Positions 6,235 to 14,135 of a stretch of DNA of 17,915 bases are shown here, one piece after another. Location: assembly GCA_005799205.1 (NCBI GenBank), contig SYHM01000053.1:1-17915 (forward strand). The letters are read 5' to 3'. The position numbers and the translations under genes are program-made. This stretch comes from Planctomycetia bacterium. Lineage in GTDB: Bacteria; Planctomycetota; Phycisphaerae; Phycisphaerales; SM1A02. How positions within the stretch are numbered: the first letter of the stretch is position 1; each line of letters begins with the position of its first letter. The notes beneath the pieces were generated by a model. It was not told the origin of the DNA, made no database searches, and was given only the letters and a program-made list of their open reading frames with translations.

Positions 6235-8760
6235 TCAGACATCGAGATTCTTGACTTCGAGCGCGTGCTTGTCGATGTACGCCCGACGCTGCTCAACATC
6301 CTCTCCCATGAGTACGGTGAAGAGTTTGCTTGCTTCGGCGGCGGCGTCGATCGACACACGCAACAACGTGCGGCGGGCGGGATCCATCGTCGTCTCCCAT
6401 AGTTGCAGCGGTTCCATTTCACCAAGGCCTTTAAACCGCTTGATCTCGATGCCACGGCGCCCGCAATCGTGCAGCGTCCTGAGAATCGACCCGACATTAC
6501 TGGTCTCAACGAGGGTTGACTCGCCGCGTTCAGAATGCAACATCCAACCATACTTGGAAGGCAATTTCTCGCCAGTCACTGATTCTTCCTGCACGAGGCT
6601 GAAGTCAGCGATGTCGATGCCGTACTCGAGCAGCTGCGAAAAAATGCGCTGAAGTTCGTTCGTTTCGTGCATTTGCCGCAGCGATGCGATCACCGCGCGC
6701 TGTGGGGCAGTGCCGTTGGTCGCCTGCAGGGCAGTTCCTGCAAGGTCGTCAAGCACCATGCCGCGTTGAGTGACCTCAGCATGAGCAGCTTCTTCGCTCC
6801 ATGCGACGAGATCGCCTCCCCCCCAGACGACGTGATGTGTAGGAAGTCGATGGAGTCCTTGAGGATCGTTCGCGCGCGCCTCGAGCAGTTTCTGAAAGGG
6901 GATTCCTCGTCGAACGACAACGCCCGAAAGTTCCTCGAGACGGTGTAACAATCGAAGCGCCTTTGTCAGCGACTCAGCCGCAAGAGTGCGCACCACCGCT
7001 CCTTGCTCATTGCGAACCACGAAGGATGCATGTTGCAGTGCGAGCTCTGCAAGCGTCTCATTCATCTGCCGGTCGTTCAGCACATACTTCGAAGTCTTCC
7101 CGCGAATGACCTGAAAGAGTGGCGGTTGCGCGATGTAGACGCGACCCTGTCGAACCAGTTCGAACATCTGGCGAAAGAGGAATGTGAGTAGGAGCGTGCG
7201 GATGTGGCTTCCGTCCACATCGGCGTCAGTCATGATGATGATTCGTCCGTAACGCAGTTTGGCCGGATCGAGGTCAGCGCCGATCCCGCACTGCAGTGCT
7301 TGAATCAGCGTCTGAATCTCTTCGAACGCGAGCACTCGGTCGAGCCGGCACTTCTCGACATTGAGCAGCTTTCCGCGCAGGGGCAGGATCGCTTGGTGAA
7401 CGTGGTCACGTCCGCCCTTCGCACTTCCGCCAGCGCTATCACCCTCGACGATGAATATCTCGGTTGACTCAACATCATCACTCGAACAGTCTGACAGCTT
7501 CTGGGGCAATGCGCTGTCGCCGAGCGCTCCCTTTCGCTTGATGAGTTCGCGCGCCTTGCGAGCCGCCTCTCGCGCTTCGGCTGCGAGGATCGCCCGCTGG
7601 CAGATCGATTTCGCCTCCTTCGGATTCTTGTCGAGCCACGCAGTGAGTTCTTCGGTGACCGCGCTACTGACGAACCCTTCGATCTCCTCGTTCAGAAGTT
7701 TTTCTTTTGTTTGATTGTTGAACTGCGGATTCGGCAGTTTCACGCTGATGACGACGGTGAGCCCTTCACGCAGGTCATCACCACTCGGCACGAGATCCTT
7801 CAGGATCCCTTCACGCCGTGCGTAGCCATTGATAACGCGCGTCAGCGCAGTCTTGAACCCCTGGACGTGGGTTCCTCCATCCGGATTGCGGATGTTGTTG
7901 CCGAACGCGAGCAGGTTTTCGTCGGTCGCATCGGTGTACTGAAGCGCGATGTCGCAGCGCAGTCCTCGATCCACATCCTCTCTGGTGGCGGCAATGCAAA
8001 AGCTCTGCACGGTCTTCGCCTCATTGAGCCAGCGCACATATCCGGCGATGCCGTCTTGATCACAGAAAGTGACATCGCGGTGGTTGCCGTCCGCTCCGAC
8101 ATGCTCGTCAACAAAGCGAATAGAGACCCCCGTGTTGAGATACGCCAGTTCGCGAAGGCGCGATTCGAGCAACTCAGTTCGGAAGTGGGTATCGGGGAAG
8201 ATCTCTGGGTCAGGCAGAAAGGTCATGCGGGTGCCATTCTTGGCAACCCCCGATTCCTTGATCTTGTGAAGCGGTTTGACGAGTACCCCTCGTTCAAATG
8301 AGATTCCCCACGAGGCTCCATCCTTGTGCACTTCAACTTCAGTCCACGCGCTGAGCGCGTTCACGCACTTCACGCCGACGCCGTGCAATCCACCAGAGAC
8401 TTTGTATGCGTTGTTGTCGAACTTTCCGCCGGCATGAAGCTCGGTCAGGATGACCTCAACCGCGGGGCGACCATCGATTTTCGGATTGTCGCTTTTCATC
8501 GGATCAACTGGCATGCCGCGTCCATCGTCGATCACGGTGCACGATCCATCCACCCCAAGACGCACGAGCACTTGCGTCGCAAAACCCGCCATCGTTTCGT
8601 CGATCGAGTTGTCGACGCACTCGTACACAAGGTGGTGAAGGGCGTTAAGCCCGGTGCCACCGACATACATGCCTGGGCGCTTGCGAATGGCCTCGAGTCC
8701 CTCCAGAACCTGGATGTCCTCGGCGGAATAGCGACTCTCAGATTCGATTGGAATGCTCAT
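6235..8760 (-). CDS. gyrB: DNA gyrase subunit B
   Basis: ATPase subunit of the type IIA topoisomerase that introduces negative supercoils. It has 841 residues. The GHKL ATPase domain shows ECVDNSIDE (about 47-55), DDGRGMP, GGLHGVG (about 123-129) and the QTK loop (NNQTKEK, Lys352). TOPRIM residues are Glu440 in EGDSAGGSAKGGRD and Asp512/Asp514 in TDADVDGSH. RFKGLGEME and the ending YIDKHALEVKNLDV place it with GyrB rather than ParE. A stretch of about 170 residues (about 570-740) separates TOPRIM from the tail, comparable in position to the insert of E. coli GyrB. No dnaA, dnaN or gyrA is adjacent. It is convergent with queC. There is no Shine-Dalgarno sequence and no box directly before the ATG; a TAGATT lies 27 bases upstream. 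Confidence 0.96.
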   Translation of the reverse strand: MSIPIESESRYSAEDIQVLEGLEAIRKRPGMYVGGTGLNALHHLVYECVDNSIDETMAGFATQVLVRLGVDGSCTVIDDGRGMPVDPMKSDNPKIDGRPAVEVILTELHAGGKFDNNAYKVSGGLHGVGVKCVNALSAWTEVEVHKDGASWGISFERGVLVKPLHKIKESGVAKNGTRMTFLPDPEIFPDTHFRTELLESRLRELAYLNTGVSIRFVDEHVGADGNHRDVTFCDQDGIAGYVRWLNEAKTVQSFCIAATREDVDRGLRCDIALQYTDATDENLLAFGNNIRNPDGGTHVQGFKTALTRVINGYARREGILKDLVPSGDDLREGLTVVISVKLPNPQFNNQTKEKLLNEEIEGFVSSAVTEELTAWLDKNPKEAKSICQRAILAAEAREAARKARELIKRKGALGDSALPQKLSDCSSDDVESTEIFIVEGDSAGGSAKGGRDHVHQAILPLRGKLLNVEKCRLDRVLAFEEIQTLIQALQCGIGADLDPAKLRYGRIIIMTDADVDGSHIRTLLLTFLFRQMFELVRQGRVYIAQPPLFQVIRGKTSKYVLNDRQMNETLAELALQHASFVVRNEQGAVVRTLAAESLTKALRLLHRLEELSGVVVRRGIPFQKLLEARANDPQGLHRLPTHHVVWGGGDLVAWSEEAAHAEVTQRGMVLDDLAGTALQATNGTAPQRAVIASLRQMHETNELQRIFSQLLEYGIDIADFSLVQEESVTGEKLPSKYGWMLHSERGESTLVETSNVGSILRTLHDCGRRGIEIKRFKGLGEMEPLQLWETTMDPARRTLLRVSIDAAAEASKLFTVLMGEDVEQRRAYIDKHALEVKNLDV

Positions 8761-8787
8761 GATTATTGGCGAAGGCAGAACCCTCTG

Positions 8788-8793
8788 AATCTA
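8788..8793 (-). promoter_or_regulatory. Possible -10 box TAGATT upstream of gyrB
   Basis: TAGATT on the minus strand ends 27 bases before the gyrB ATG, implying a leader of about 20 bases. It fits the TA(C/G)NNT pattern but not the leaderless spacing. The leader has no Shine-Dalgarno sequence next to the ATG. Confidence 0.25.
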
Positions 8794-8876
8794 CCTGAAC
8801 TCGGTGCCAGGCGGTGGCGTAAATTGAAGCCCTGCGTTGTTTTGGGTCGATACTCAGAACTCTCGGAACCACCAAT

Positions 8877-9626
8877 TTGGACTGCCACTCGACAACCAGC
8901 ACGATCGCGGATTCAGCCTCGTGCCAAGGCGACGCGGCCCCCGGCGCAGCAGCGATCGCGCGACGCAGCATCTTGCTGCTCGGGCTGGGGCTCTTTGCAG
9001 GTTGCGCAACCGCTGGAACGCAGCGCGCGCGATTGCCGAGTCCGATTTGGCCTGATGCATCACTGCTCAATCCCCCATCGGTGGCCTCGCCAGTCAAGCC
9101 AGTGCCAGCGACACCGACGCTTGCCGGAGTGATCCCCCGCACTGCATGGACGAAGGGAACCCCCCAGACCAACAACATTGATCCGATGCTGCCAGTCAAG
9201 TGGATCACCATTCATCACGATGGAATGTCCGCCTTCAGCGCCACTGACTACGCATCGTGCGCTGCGCGAATTGAACTGATTCGCAATGGACACCGTGGTA
9301 AGGGATGGGCCGACATTGGGTACCACTTCGTCATTGATCGATCAGGTCGGGTGTGGGAAGGTCGAGATGTGCGCTTTCAAGGGGCGCATGTCAAGGACCA
9401 GAACGAGGGCAATCTCGGGATCTTGTGCATAGGCAATTTTGATCAACAAAGCCCGAGCATGGCACAACTCGTCGCCCTTGATCGACACCTGCGGGTCTGC
9501 CGTGCGAAGTACAAGGTGAAGGCGTCATCTGTGCTCTCGCACCAAGAGTGGGCCAGCGCGCACACGGCATGTCCGGGACGCAACTTGCAATCGAAGATGA
9601 GCGGGATTCGTCGCGCGATTGCGTAA
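8877..9626 (+). CDS. N-acetylmuramoyl-L-alanine amidase (amidase_2/PGRP) lipoprotein
   Basis: Zinc amidase predicted to cut the bond between muramic acid and the stem peptide of peptidoglycan. Counted from a TTG at 8877 it has 249 residues. The segment IARRSILLLGLGLFAGC has twin arginines (29-30), a hydrophobic core and a lipobox with Cys42, so it may be a Tat-exported lipoprotein. The catalytic domain covers about 83-249: ITIHHDG (His113/114), GYHFVIDRSGRVWEGR (Tyr149), SHQEW (His222) and TACPGR (Cys232), the expected T7-lysozyme-like ligand set. No in-frame ATG or GTG precedes the signal. Besides the TTG, a CTG at 8832 is possible, with TAAATT 6 bases upstream. It is divergent from gyrB. 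Roles in muropeptide recycling or wall remodelling are both possible. Confidence 0.88.
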   Translation: MDCHSTTSTIADSASCQGDAAPGAAAIARRSILLLGLGLFAGCATAGTQRARLPSPIWPDASLLNPPSVASPVKPVPATPTLAGVIPRTAWTKGTPQTNNIDPMLPVKWITIHHDGMSAFSATDYASCAARIELIRNGHRGKGWADIGYHFVIDRSGRVWEGRDVRFQGAHVKDQNEGNLGILCIGNFDQQSPSMAQLVALDRHLRVCRAKYKVKASSVLSHQEWASAHTACPGRNLQSKMSGIRRAIA

Positions 9627-9654
9627 GACGGGTCGCTCAACACAACCCCGCACG

Positions 9655-9849
9655 TCAGCGCTCGTCGTTCGGCTCAGCTGTCGCACGCGACTTCGCCTCG
9701 CGTGCAGCGCGCGCGCGCGCGTCATCAGCGTCCAAGCGCGCCTGAAACTTTGGGTCGCGCGCCTCCTGTGCCTTGGTCATCTTCCAGACCGCGATCCCCA
9801 CTGCAATCATGCTGACCACAAAGAGGAACAAGAGCAGGGCGTGAATCAC
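9655..9849 (-). CDS. Small single-span membrane protein
   Basis: A 64-residue protein not recognised as a named family. Residues 1-22 form one transmembrane helix (IHALLLFLFVVSMIAVGIAVW). The rest is a charged Ala/Arg/Glu/Asp-rich, probably helical, cytoplasmic tail. The GTG start at 9849 lies 9 bases after the xylulokinase stop. It has TAGAAT 6 bases upstream, the set member nearest the general bacterial -10 consensus, whose TAG is also the xylulokinase stop codon. The alternating GC run at 9707-9721 encodes Ala-Arg repeats in the tail. The helix and tail layout supports a real gene; a function cannot be given. Confidence 0.65.
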   Translation of the reverse strand: MIHALLLFLFVVSMIAVGIAVWKMTKAQEARDPKFQARLDADDARARAAREAKSRATAEPNDER

Positions 9850-9855
9850 AGCCGC

Positions 9856-9861
9856 ATTCTA
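9856..9861 (-). promoter_or_regulatory. Putative -10 box TAGAAT for small membrane protein gene
   Basis: TAGAAT on the minus strand lies 6 bases before the GTG at 9849 and overlaps the xylulokinase stop codon (9859-9861). Leaderless transcription from the operon junction is inferred. Confidence 0.45.
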
Positions 9862-11400
9862 GTTTCGGTGACGCGCACTGGGCGCGGCGCACTCCTGAAA
9901 CCAAGGCGCGAGCGCGTGGTAGGCGCTTGCGTAACGAGTGGCGATCTCTTCGAACTCTCTGGTCCCATCAATGGGTGCGCAGCGATTCTCTTCAGCGAGA
10001 GTCGCAGTTGCTGCCTCGACCGAGTTCCACACGCCACTTGAAACACCTGCGAGAAGCGCGCTGCCGTATGCAGCACCGTGCGGCTGGTTCACCGTCGCGG
10101 ATCTCATGCCGCACGCCTGGGTGATGAGAGAACGGATGAGCGGGCTCTTCGAGCCACCCCCTGAAAGACGCAGCGTCGTCGAGGATGCGCCAGTCGACTG
10201 CACCAGCCGCATGACTTCAGCAAGCGAGCAGATGACGCCTTCGATGATCGCGCGGGTGAGGTGCCCTCGGGTTGTCCGCGCAGACAAGCCAAGAAAGACT
10301 CCCCGAGCGTGCGGATCGGCGTGTGGAGTCCGCTCGCCGCAGAGGTACGGAAGAAAAGTCACTCCTTCGCACCCAGGCGCAACGAGCGCAGCTTCGGCGA
10401 GCATGAGTTCATAGGGATCGCACTGCAGCATGAGCGCGCGCGCAACCAAATCGGCGCACATCGTGTCGCGCCACCAGCGCAGGCTTCCACCTGCTGACAA
10501 GGTCACCCCCATCAGGTGCCAGCGCTGCGGGATCGCATGACAGAACGCATGCAGCACTCCGTCATCAGTTGGACGCCATGAATTGGTGGGGGCGAAGACA
10601 ACGCCGCTCGTTCCGATCGTGCAGGCGATGCACCCTTCATTGACAATGCCTGTACCGACCGCCTGCGCGGCCTGATCGCCAGCCCCTGCGGCCACGGGAG
10701 TTCCAATGGGCAGTCCAGTTGCGAGCGCGCCAGCGGCATGAACGCGAGAGGTTGCGGTGGATGACTCGAACACCTCTGGAAGGAGGTTCGTGTCGACCGC
10801 CAGCGCCTCGCACATCGTTCGAGACCAACAGCGATTCGCGCAGTCGAAGAGCAGCGTTCCAGACGCGTCTGAGACATCGGTATGCGCGGCACCTGTCAGT
10901 CGCAGCCGAACGAAGTCCTTCGGAAGTAGCAATGTTCGCGCGCGGTGGAGTCGTTCAGGCGCGTGTGCACGCAGCCAAAGCAGTTTCGGAGCGGTGAACC
11001 CAGAAAGCATGCGATTGCCAGTCCACTGCCAGATGTTCGCCGCCGTGATCTCTCGTTCTGCTTGCAAGCAGACCGTGTCAGTGCGCTGATCGTTCCACAT
11101 CAGTGCAGGCCCCGTCGGTGCGTTGTCGGCATCAACCAAGACGAGTCCGTGCATTTGTCCACTGACTCCAAGCGAGAGAATCGGCGCGCCAGCGACGCGT
11201 GGGTCGCGCATGAGTTGTCGCAGAACGGCGCACGTTGCCTTCCACCAGACTTCGGGATCGGTTTCAGCCCATCCTGGGGCTGGAGTTTCAAAGTCGTATT
11301 CAACGACCTCACTCGCGATCGCGTCCCCGCGCTGATTGACTGCGACCGCCTTGATCGCACTGGTGCCAACATCGATGCCGACGCAGAGTGGGTGCATCAT
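9859..11400 (-). CDS. xylB: Xylulokinase (FGGY carbohydrate kinase)
   Basis: Phosphorylates D-xylulose to xylulose 5-phosphate, a direct transketolase substrate. From ATG 11400 it has 513 residues, normal for XylB. Motifs are GIDVGTSAIKAV (phosphate loop), SGQMHGLV, MWNDQRT (substrate contact), GAGDQAAQAVG with the catalytic aspartate, CTIGTSGVVF, CGERTPHADPHARG and LSGGGSKSPL (FGGY C-terminal signature). The frame opens at 11439, but the MMHPLCVGID start fits the family. It also has AGAGGTG 9 bases upstream, a Shine-Dalgarno site overlapping the stop of the redoxin gene 14 bases away. No xylose isomerase is in view, so the natural ketose could be another pentulose; the FGGY family is broad. 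Confidence 0.93.
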   Translation of the reverse strand: MMHPLCVGIDVGTSAIKAVAVNQRGDAIASEVVEYDFETPAPGWAETDPEVWWKATCAVLRQLMRDPRVAGAPILSLGVSGQMHGLVLVDADNAPTGPALMWNDQRTDTVCLQAEREITAANIWQWTGNRMLSGFTAPKLLWLRAHAPERLHRARTLLLPKDFVRLRLTGAAHTDVSDASGTLLFDCANRCWSRTMCEALAVDTNLLPEVFESSTATSRVHAAGALATGLPIGTPVAAGAGDQAAQAVGTGIVNEGCIACTIGTSGVVFAPTNSWRPTDDGVLHAFCHAIPQRWHLMGVTLSAGGSLRWWRDTMCADLVARALMLQCDPYELMLAEAALVAPGCEGVTFLPYLCGERTPHADPHARGVFLGLSARTTRGHLTRAIIEGVICSLAEVMRLVQSTGASSTTLRLSGGGSKSPLIRSLITQACGMRSATVNQPHGAAYGSALLAGVSSGVWNSVEAATATLAEENRCAPIDGTREFEEIATRYASAYHALAPWFQECAAPSARHRN

Positions 11401-11409
11401 GCTTGCTCG

Positions 11410-11416
11410 CACCTCT
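11410..11416 (-). promoter_or_regulatory. Shine-Dalgarno site of xylB
   Basis: AGAGGTG on the minus strand, 9 bases before ATG 11400. It overlaps the TAG stop of the upstream redoxin gene. It decides between starts 11400 and 11439 and marks xylB as a leadered, operon-internal gene. Confidence 0.6.
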
Positions 11417-12020
11417 ACTTGCACGGCGGAAGCACACACCCGATCGCCAGAGTCTCAATCGGAGGCAGAGGAGTGCCAGCCGCAAGCGCGTCGACGACAT
11501 CGGCGAGGTCACGTTGTGTTGGTGGTCCGTACGAAAGCGCGAGGGACTGGTATCGATTGTCGATGCGGCCTCGGTACAGCATGGTGCCTGATCCGTCGAT
11601 CACAACAACGGTAGGAATCGTGAGCGCTCCGAGCGCGCAGGCCAGTTGCTGCGTTGAGTCGATGACTGAAGGCAGAGCGAGTGAGTAGTCGCGTTGAAAC
11701 TCCTTCACGATCTCGCGCGTCATTCCGCTCTCTGAGAACACCATGACCCATGCGATGTCGCGCGCCTGATCGCGCTGAGCCAGTCGCGCGACCTCTGGTG
11801 CGTAGGCGCGCGAGATTGGACACTCTGGGCCTGCGAAGTAACAGACCGTTGCGAGCCGTCCCACAGCGATCGGCTTTCCATCGAGGTCGATGGTGGGAAT
11901 GCTCGCGGTTGCCACCATCGATCCCACGGGCGGCACTGGTTTGGCCTGCATCGATGAGCATGCTGCGACAAACAGTGACGCGCTGCAGAGTGCGAGTGCG
12001 ACGCTGAATGAGATCTGCAT
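11415..12020 (-). CDS. Redoxin-domain lipoprotein (thioredoxin fold)
   Basis: A 201-residue predicted lipoprotein with a thioredoxin-like AhpC/TSA-type domain. The signal peptide ends in lipobox LFVAAC with Cys21. The fold spans about 36-185. The active-site loop is GPECPISRAYAPEV, with Cys67 followed by Pro-Ile-Ser, so the second cysteine of a CXXC is replaced by serine. TIPTVVVID supplies the cis-proline (Pro136). Two more cysteines near the end (Cys195 and the penultimate Cys200, IGCVLPPCK) could act as resolving partners. Proteins with a CPI motif and a terminal cysteine motif are, to my knowledge, frequent in planctomycetes. The frame opens at 12074, but ATG 12020 begins the signal peptide and has TAGCCT 7 bases upstream. 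It is the first gene of the run leading into xylB; no functional link to xylulose is evident. Confidence 0.88.
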   Translation of the reverse strand: MQISFSVALALCSASLFVAACSSMQAKPVPPVGSMVATASIPTIDLDGKPIAVGRLATVCYFAGPECPISRAYAPEVARLAQRDQARDIAWVMVFSESGMTREIVKEFQRDYSLALPSVIDSTQQLACALGALTIPTVVVIDGSGTMLYRGRIDNRYQSLALSYGPPTQRDLADVVDALAAGTPLPPIETLAIGCVLPPCK

Positions 12021-12027
12021 GTGATGA

Positions 12028-12033
12028 AGGCTA
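12028..12033 (-). promoter_or_regulatory. Putative -10 box TAGCCT for redoxin lipoprotein
   Basis: TAGCCT on the minus strand lies 7 bases before the ATG at 12020, with no Shine-Dalgarno sequence. It is head to head with the symporter box; 45 bases lie between the two hexamers. Confidence 0.45.
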
Positions 12034-12078
12034 GCCGCAGTGAGGTCTCGAGGGGCACTCGGGTCAATCCACAAGCAC

Positions 12079-12084
12079 TAGTCT
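12079..12084 (+). promoter_or_regulatory. Putative -10 box TAGTCT for SSF symporter
   Basis: TAGTCT lies 7 bases before the ATG at 12092. No Shine-Dalgarno sequence is seen. This is probably the promoter of the symporter and beta-mannosidase unit. Confidence 0.5.
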
Positions 12085-12091
12085 GTTCGCA

Positions 12092-14125
12092 ATGTCGCCA
12101 TCACTGCTGGACTGGTCGATCGTCGTTGGATTTGTGGCAGTGTTGGTCGCAACGGCGCTTTTCGCCAACACACTGTCTCGGGGCGTCTCTGGGTTCCTCA
12201 CCGCGGATCGCTGCGCGGGTCGGTATCTCGTGACTGTCGCCTACAACATGGCGCAAGTGGGGGTGATCACGCTCGTGTGGTACTTCCAGCTCGGCTATGA
12301 CGTTGGATTCACACAGATCTGGTGGGGATATTTTGAAGGACCATCGCTCATTCTGCTGGCGATCACTGGCTGGGTCATCTATCGCTTTCGCGAGACGCGC
12401 GCGATGACACTCGCACAGTTCTTTGAACTGCGATATTCGAAACGCTTTCGAGTGCTCTCGGGTGGTGTCGCATTCCTCTCAGGGATTGTCAATTACGGCA
12501 TCTTTCCAGGGGTGACCGCACGCTTTTTCATGGCGCTGTGCGGACTGCCAGAGCACTTCACTCTTGCGGGAGCGTCGGTGGCAGTCTTTCCGGTGTTGAT
12601 GGCATTGTTGCTCGCGCTCGCCATCTTCATGGTCTTTGCGGGAGGAATGGTCTCGATCATTTTGACCGACTTCTTGCAAGGCGTCTTCTGCTTTGGAACA
12701 TTTGTCTTCATCTGTTTCTGGTTGATGGCGCAGTTCCCCTGGCCGGTGTTGGAGCGAGCAATGCTGTCGATGCCCGCCGGCACCTCGTTCGTTGATCCAT
12801 TTGGATTGAGTCGCGAGAAAAACTTTGATGTCTTCTACTGGGCGATCTCGGCATTCGTGCTTTTCTATGCCGCGCGTGCATGGCAGGGGGACCAGGGATA
12901 CAACTCGGCGCCGCTCAACGCGCACGAAGCACGAATGGCTCAGATTCTCAACGGTTGGCGGTACCGCGTGCTCATGCTCGTGACGATCATCATCCCGCTC
13001 GCGGTGCGTGCCTTCATGACGCAGCCTGAGTATGCCGAGGTTGCGGCCCCAGTCCACGCCGCACTTGAACAAGTGACGAACGAGTCGCTTCGCTCAGAAC
13101 TTCGGACCCCGTTGGCAATGGCGGTGATTCTTCCGGCAGGAATTCTCGGCTTGTTCGTTGCAGCAATGCTTGGCGCCGCAGTGTCGACCGACGAGGCCTA
13201 TCTGCACTCGTGGGGATCGATCTTCATTCAAGATGTGATTCTGCCATTTCGAAAGAAGCCATTCGACCCGGCGGTCCATACGTTTCTATTGAAACTCTCA
13301 GCGCTTGGAGTCGCGCTCTTCGCTTTCACCTTTTCGATGCTCTATGAGCCAACCCAGTACATCGCTATGTTCGCCGCGCTGACTGCGAGCATCTTTGTTG
13401 CCGGAGCGGGCGCGGCGATTATTGGCGGCCTGTACTGGAGCCGCGGATCGACTGCAGGCGCATGGTCTGCCATGGTGACCGGCATTGTGCTCTCGGTGGT
13501 GGGAGTGCTCGTCCATCAACTTCCACTCGATCAGTGGAGTGCTGCTGCCACCGCTGGAGGGAGTGGGAAGAGTTTCATCACGGGGGCAATCTGGCTACGC
13601 GAACATGTCACTGGGCAGGTGATGGGATTTCTCTCGATGGTTTCTGCCAGCGCCATCTACATCGCCGTGAGCCTCATTGGGCCGCGCACAGACTTCGACC
13701 TCGGGCGCATGCTCAACCGAGGCCGTTGGCGCGTCGAAGGTGATGCATCGATCGATGCTCCTCCATCAACAATTCTAGAGAAACTCGGCATGGACAGCCA
13801 ATTCAAGGGGCGGGACCGCGCAGTCACACTTGTCACCCTTGCATGGCCGCTCTTTTTTACCGCGCTCTTTCTCGTGGGCACTGCGTACGCGCTGTGGCGG
13901 AAAGCCAACGATGACCCAATCTCGGCCGCAGCATGGAGCACATGGTGGTTCTGGTGGACATGGTTCATCCTGGGGACAAGCGTCGTCATTGTTGTCTGGT
14001 TCACATCGGGGGGAATCGCAGATGTTGTTCGCATGGTGCGATTGCTTCGACAGCGCCGCGTCGATGTACGTGACGATGGTCGTGTGATTCGCGGAGCGAA
14101 CGCAGACGAGCAGACTTCGCGTTGA
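12092..14125 (+). CDS. Sodium:solute symporter family transporter
   Basis: An inner-membrane transporter of 677 residues that would use the sodium gradient to bring in a small solute. Hydrophobic segments recur throughout, about 14-15 by eye. Family features are ETRAMTLAQFFELRYSKRFR (loop after the third helix) and FAGGMVSIILTDFLQGVF (core signature). ARAWQGDQGYN, LGAAVSTDEAYLHSWGSIF and GAAIIGGLYWSRGSTAGAW are also typical. It is longer than the usual 500-550 residues. After about residue 560 come a cytoplasmic loop (ILEKLGMDSQFKGRDR), two more hydrophobic spans and an Arg-rich tail, as in long SSF members I associate with planctomycetes and Verrucomicrobia. The beta-mannosidase gene starts 10 bases after its stop, so a sugar substrate (mannose, mannoside or released oligosaccharide) is likely but unproven. 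Confidence 0.93.
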   Translation: MSPSLLDWSIVVGFVAVLVATALFANTLSRGVSGFLTADRCAGRYLVTVAYNMAQVGVITLVWYFQLGYDVGFTQIWWGYFEGPSLILLAITGWVIYRFRETRAMTLAQFFELRYSKRFRVLSGGVAFLSGIVNYGIFPGVTARFFMALCGLPEHFTLAGASVAVFPVLMALLLALAIFMVFAGGMVSIILTDFLQGVFCFGTFVFICFWLMAQFPWPVLERAMLSMPAGTSFVDPFGLSREKNFDVFYWAISAFVLFYAARAWQGDQGYNSAPLNAHEARMAQILNGWRYRVLMLVTIIIPLAVRAFMTQPEYAEVAAPVHAALEQVTNESLRSELRTPLAMAVILPAGILGLFVAAMLGAAVSTDEAYLHSWGSIFIQDVILPFRKKPFDPAVHTFLLKLSALGVALFAFTFSMLYEPTQYIAMFAALTASIFVAGAGAAIIGGLYWSRGSTAGAWSAMVTGIVLSVVGVLVHQLPLDQWSAAATAGGSGKSFITGAIWLREHVTGQVMGFLSMVSASAIYIAVSLIGPRTDFDLGRMLNRGRWRVEGDASIDAPPSTILEKLGMDSQFKGRDRAVTLVTLAWPLFFTALFLVGTAYALWRKANDDPISAAAWSTWWFWWTWFILGTSVVIVVWFTSGGIADVVRMVRLLRQRRVDVRDDGRVIRGANADEQTSR

Positions 14126-14135
14126 GAGCAAGCCG

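Noticed and set aside
8326..9132. 268-residue plus-strand frame crossing the gyrB start and the amidase gene
   Set aside because: It overlaps two well-supported genes in other frames and shows no domain.
9707..9721. 15-base alternating GC run, possible Z-DNA or regulatory repeat
   Set aside because: It lies within the tail of the small membrane protein, where it encodes Ala-Arg repeats; short GC runs are expected at this base composition.
12021..12074. Earlier start of the redoxin lipoprotein at 12074
   Set aside because: It places 18 hydrophilic residues before a normal signal peptide and covers the divergent promoter region.
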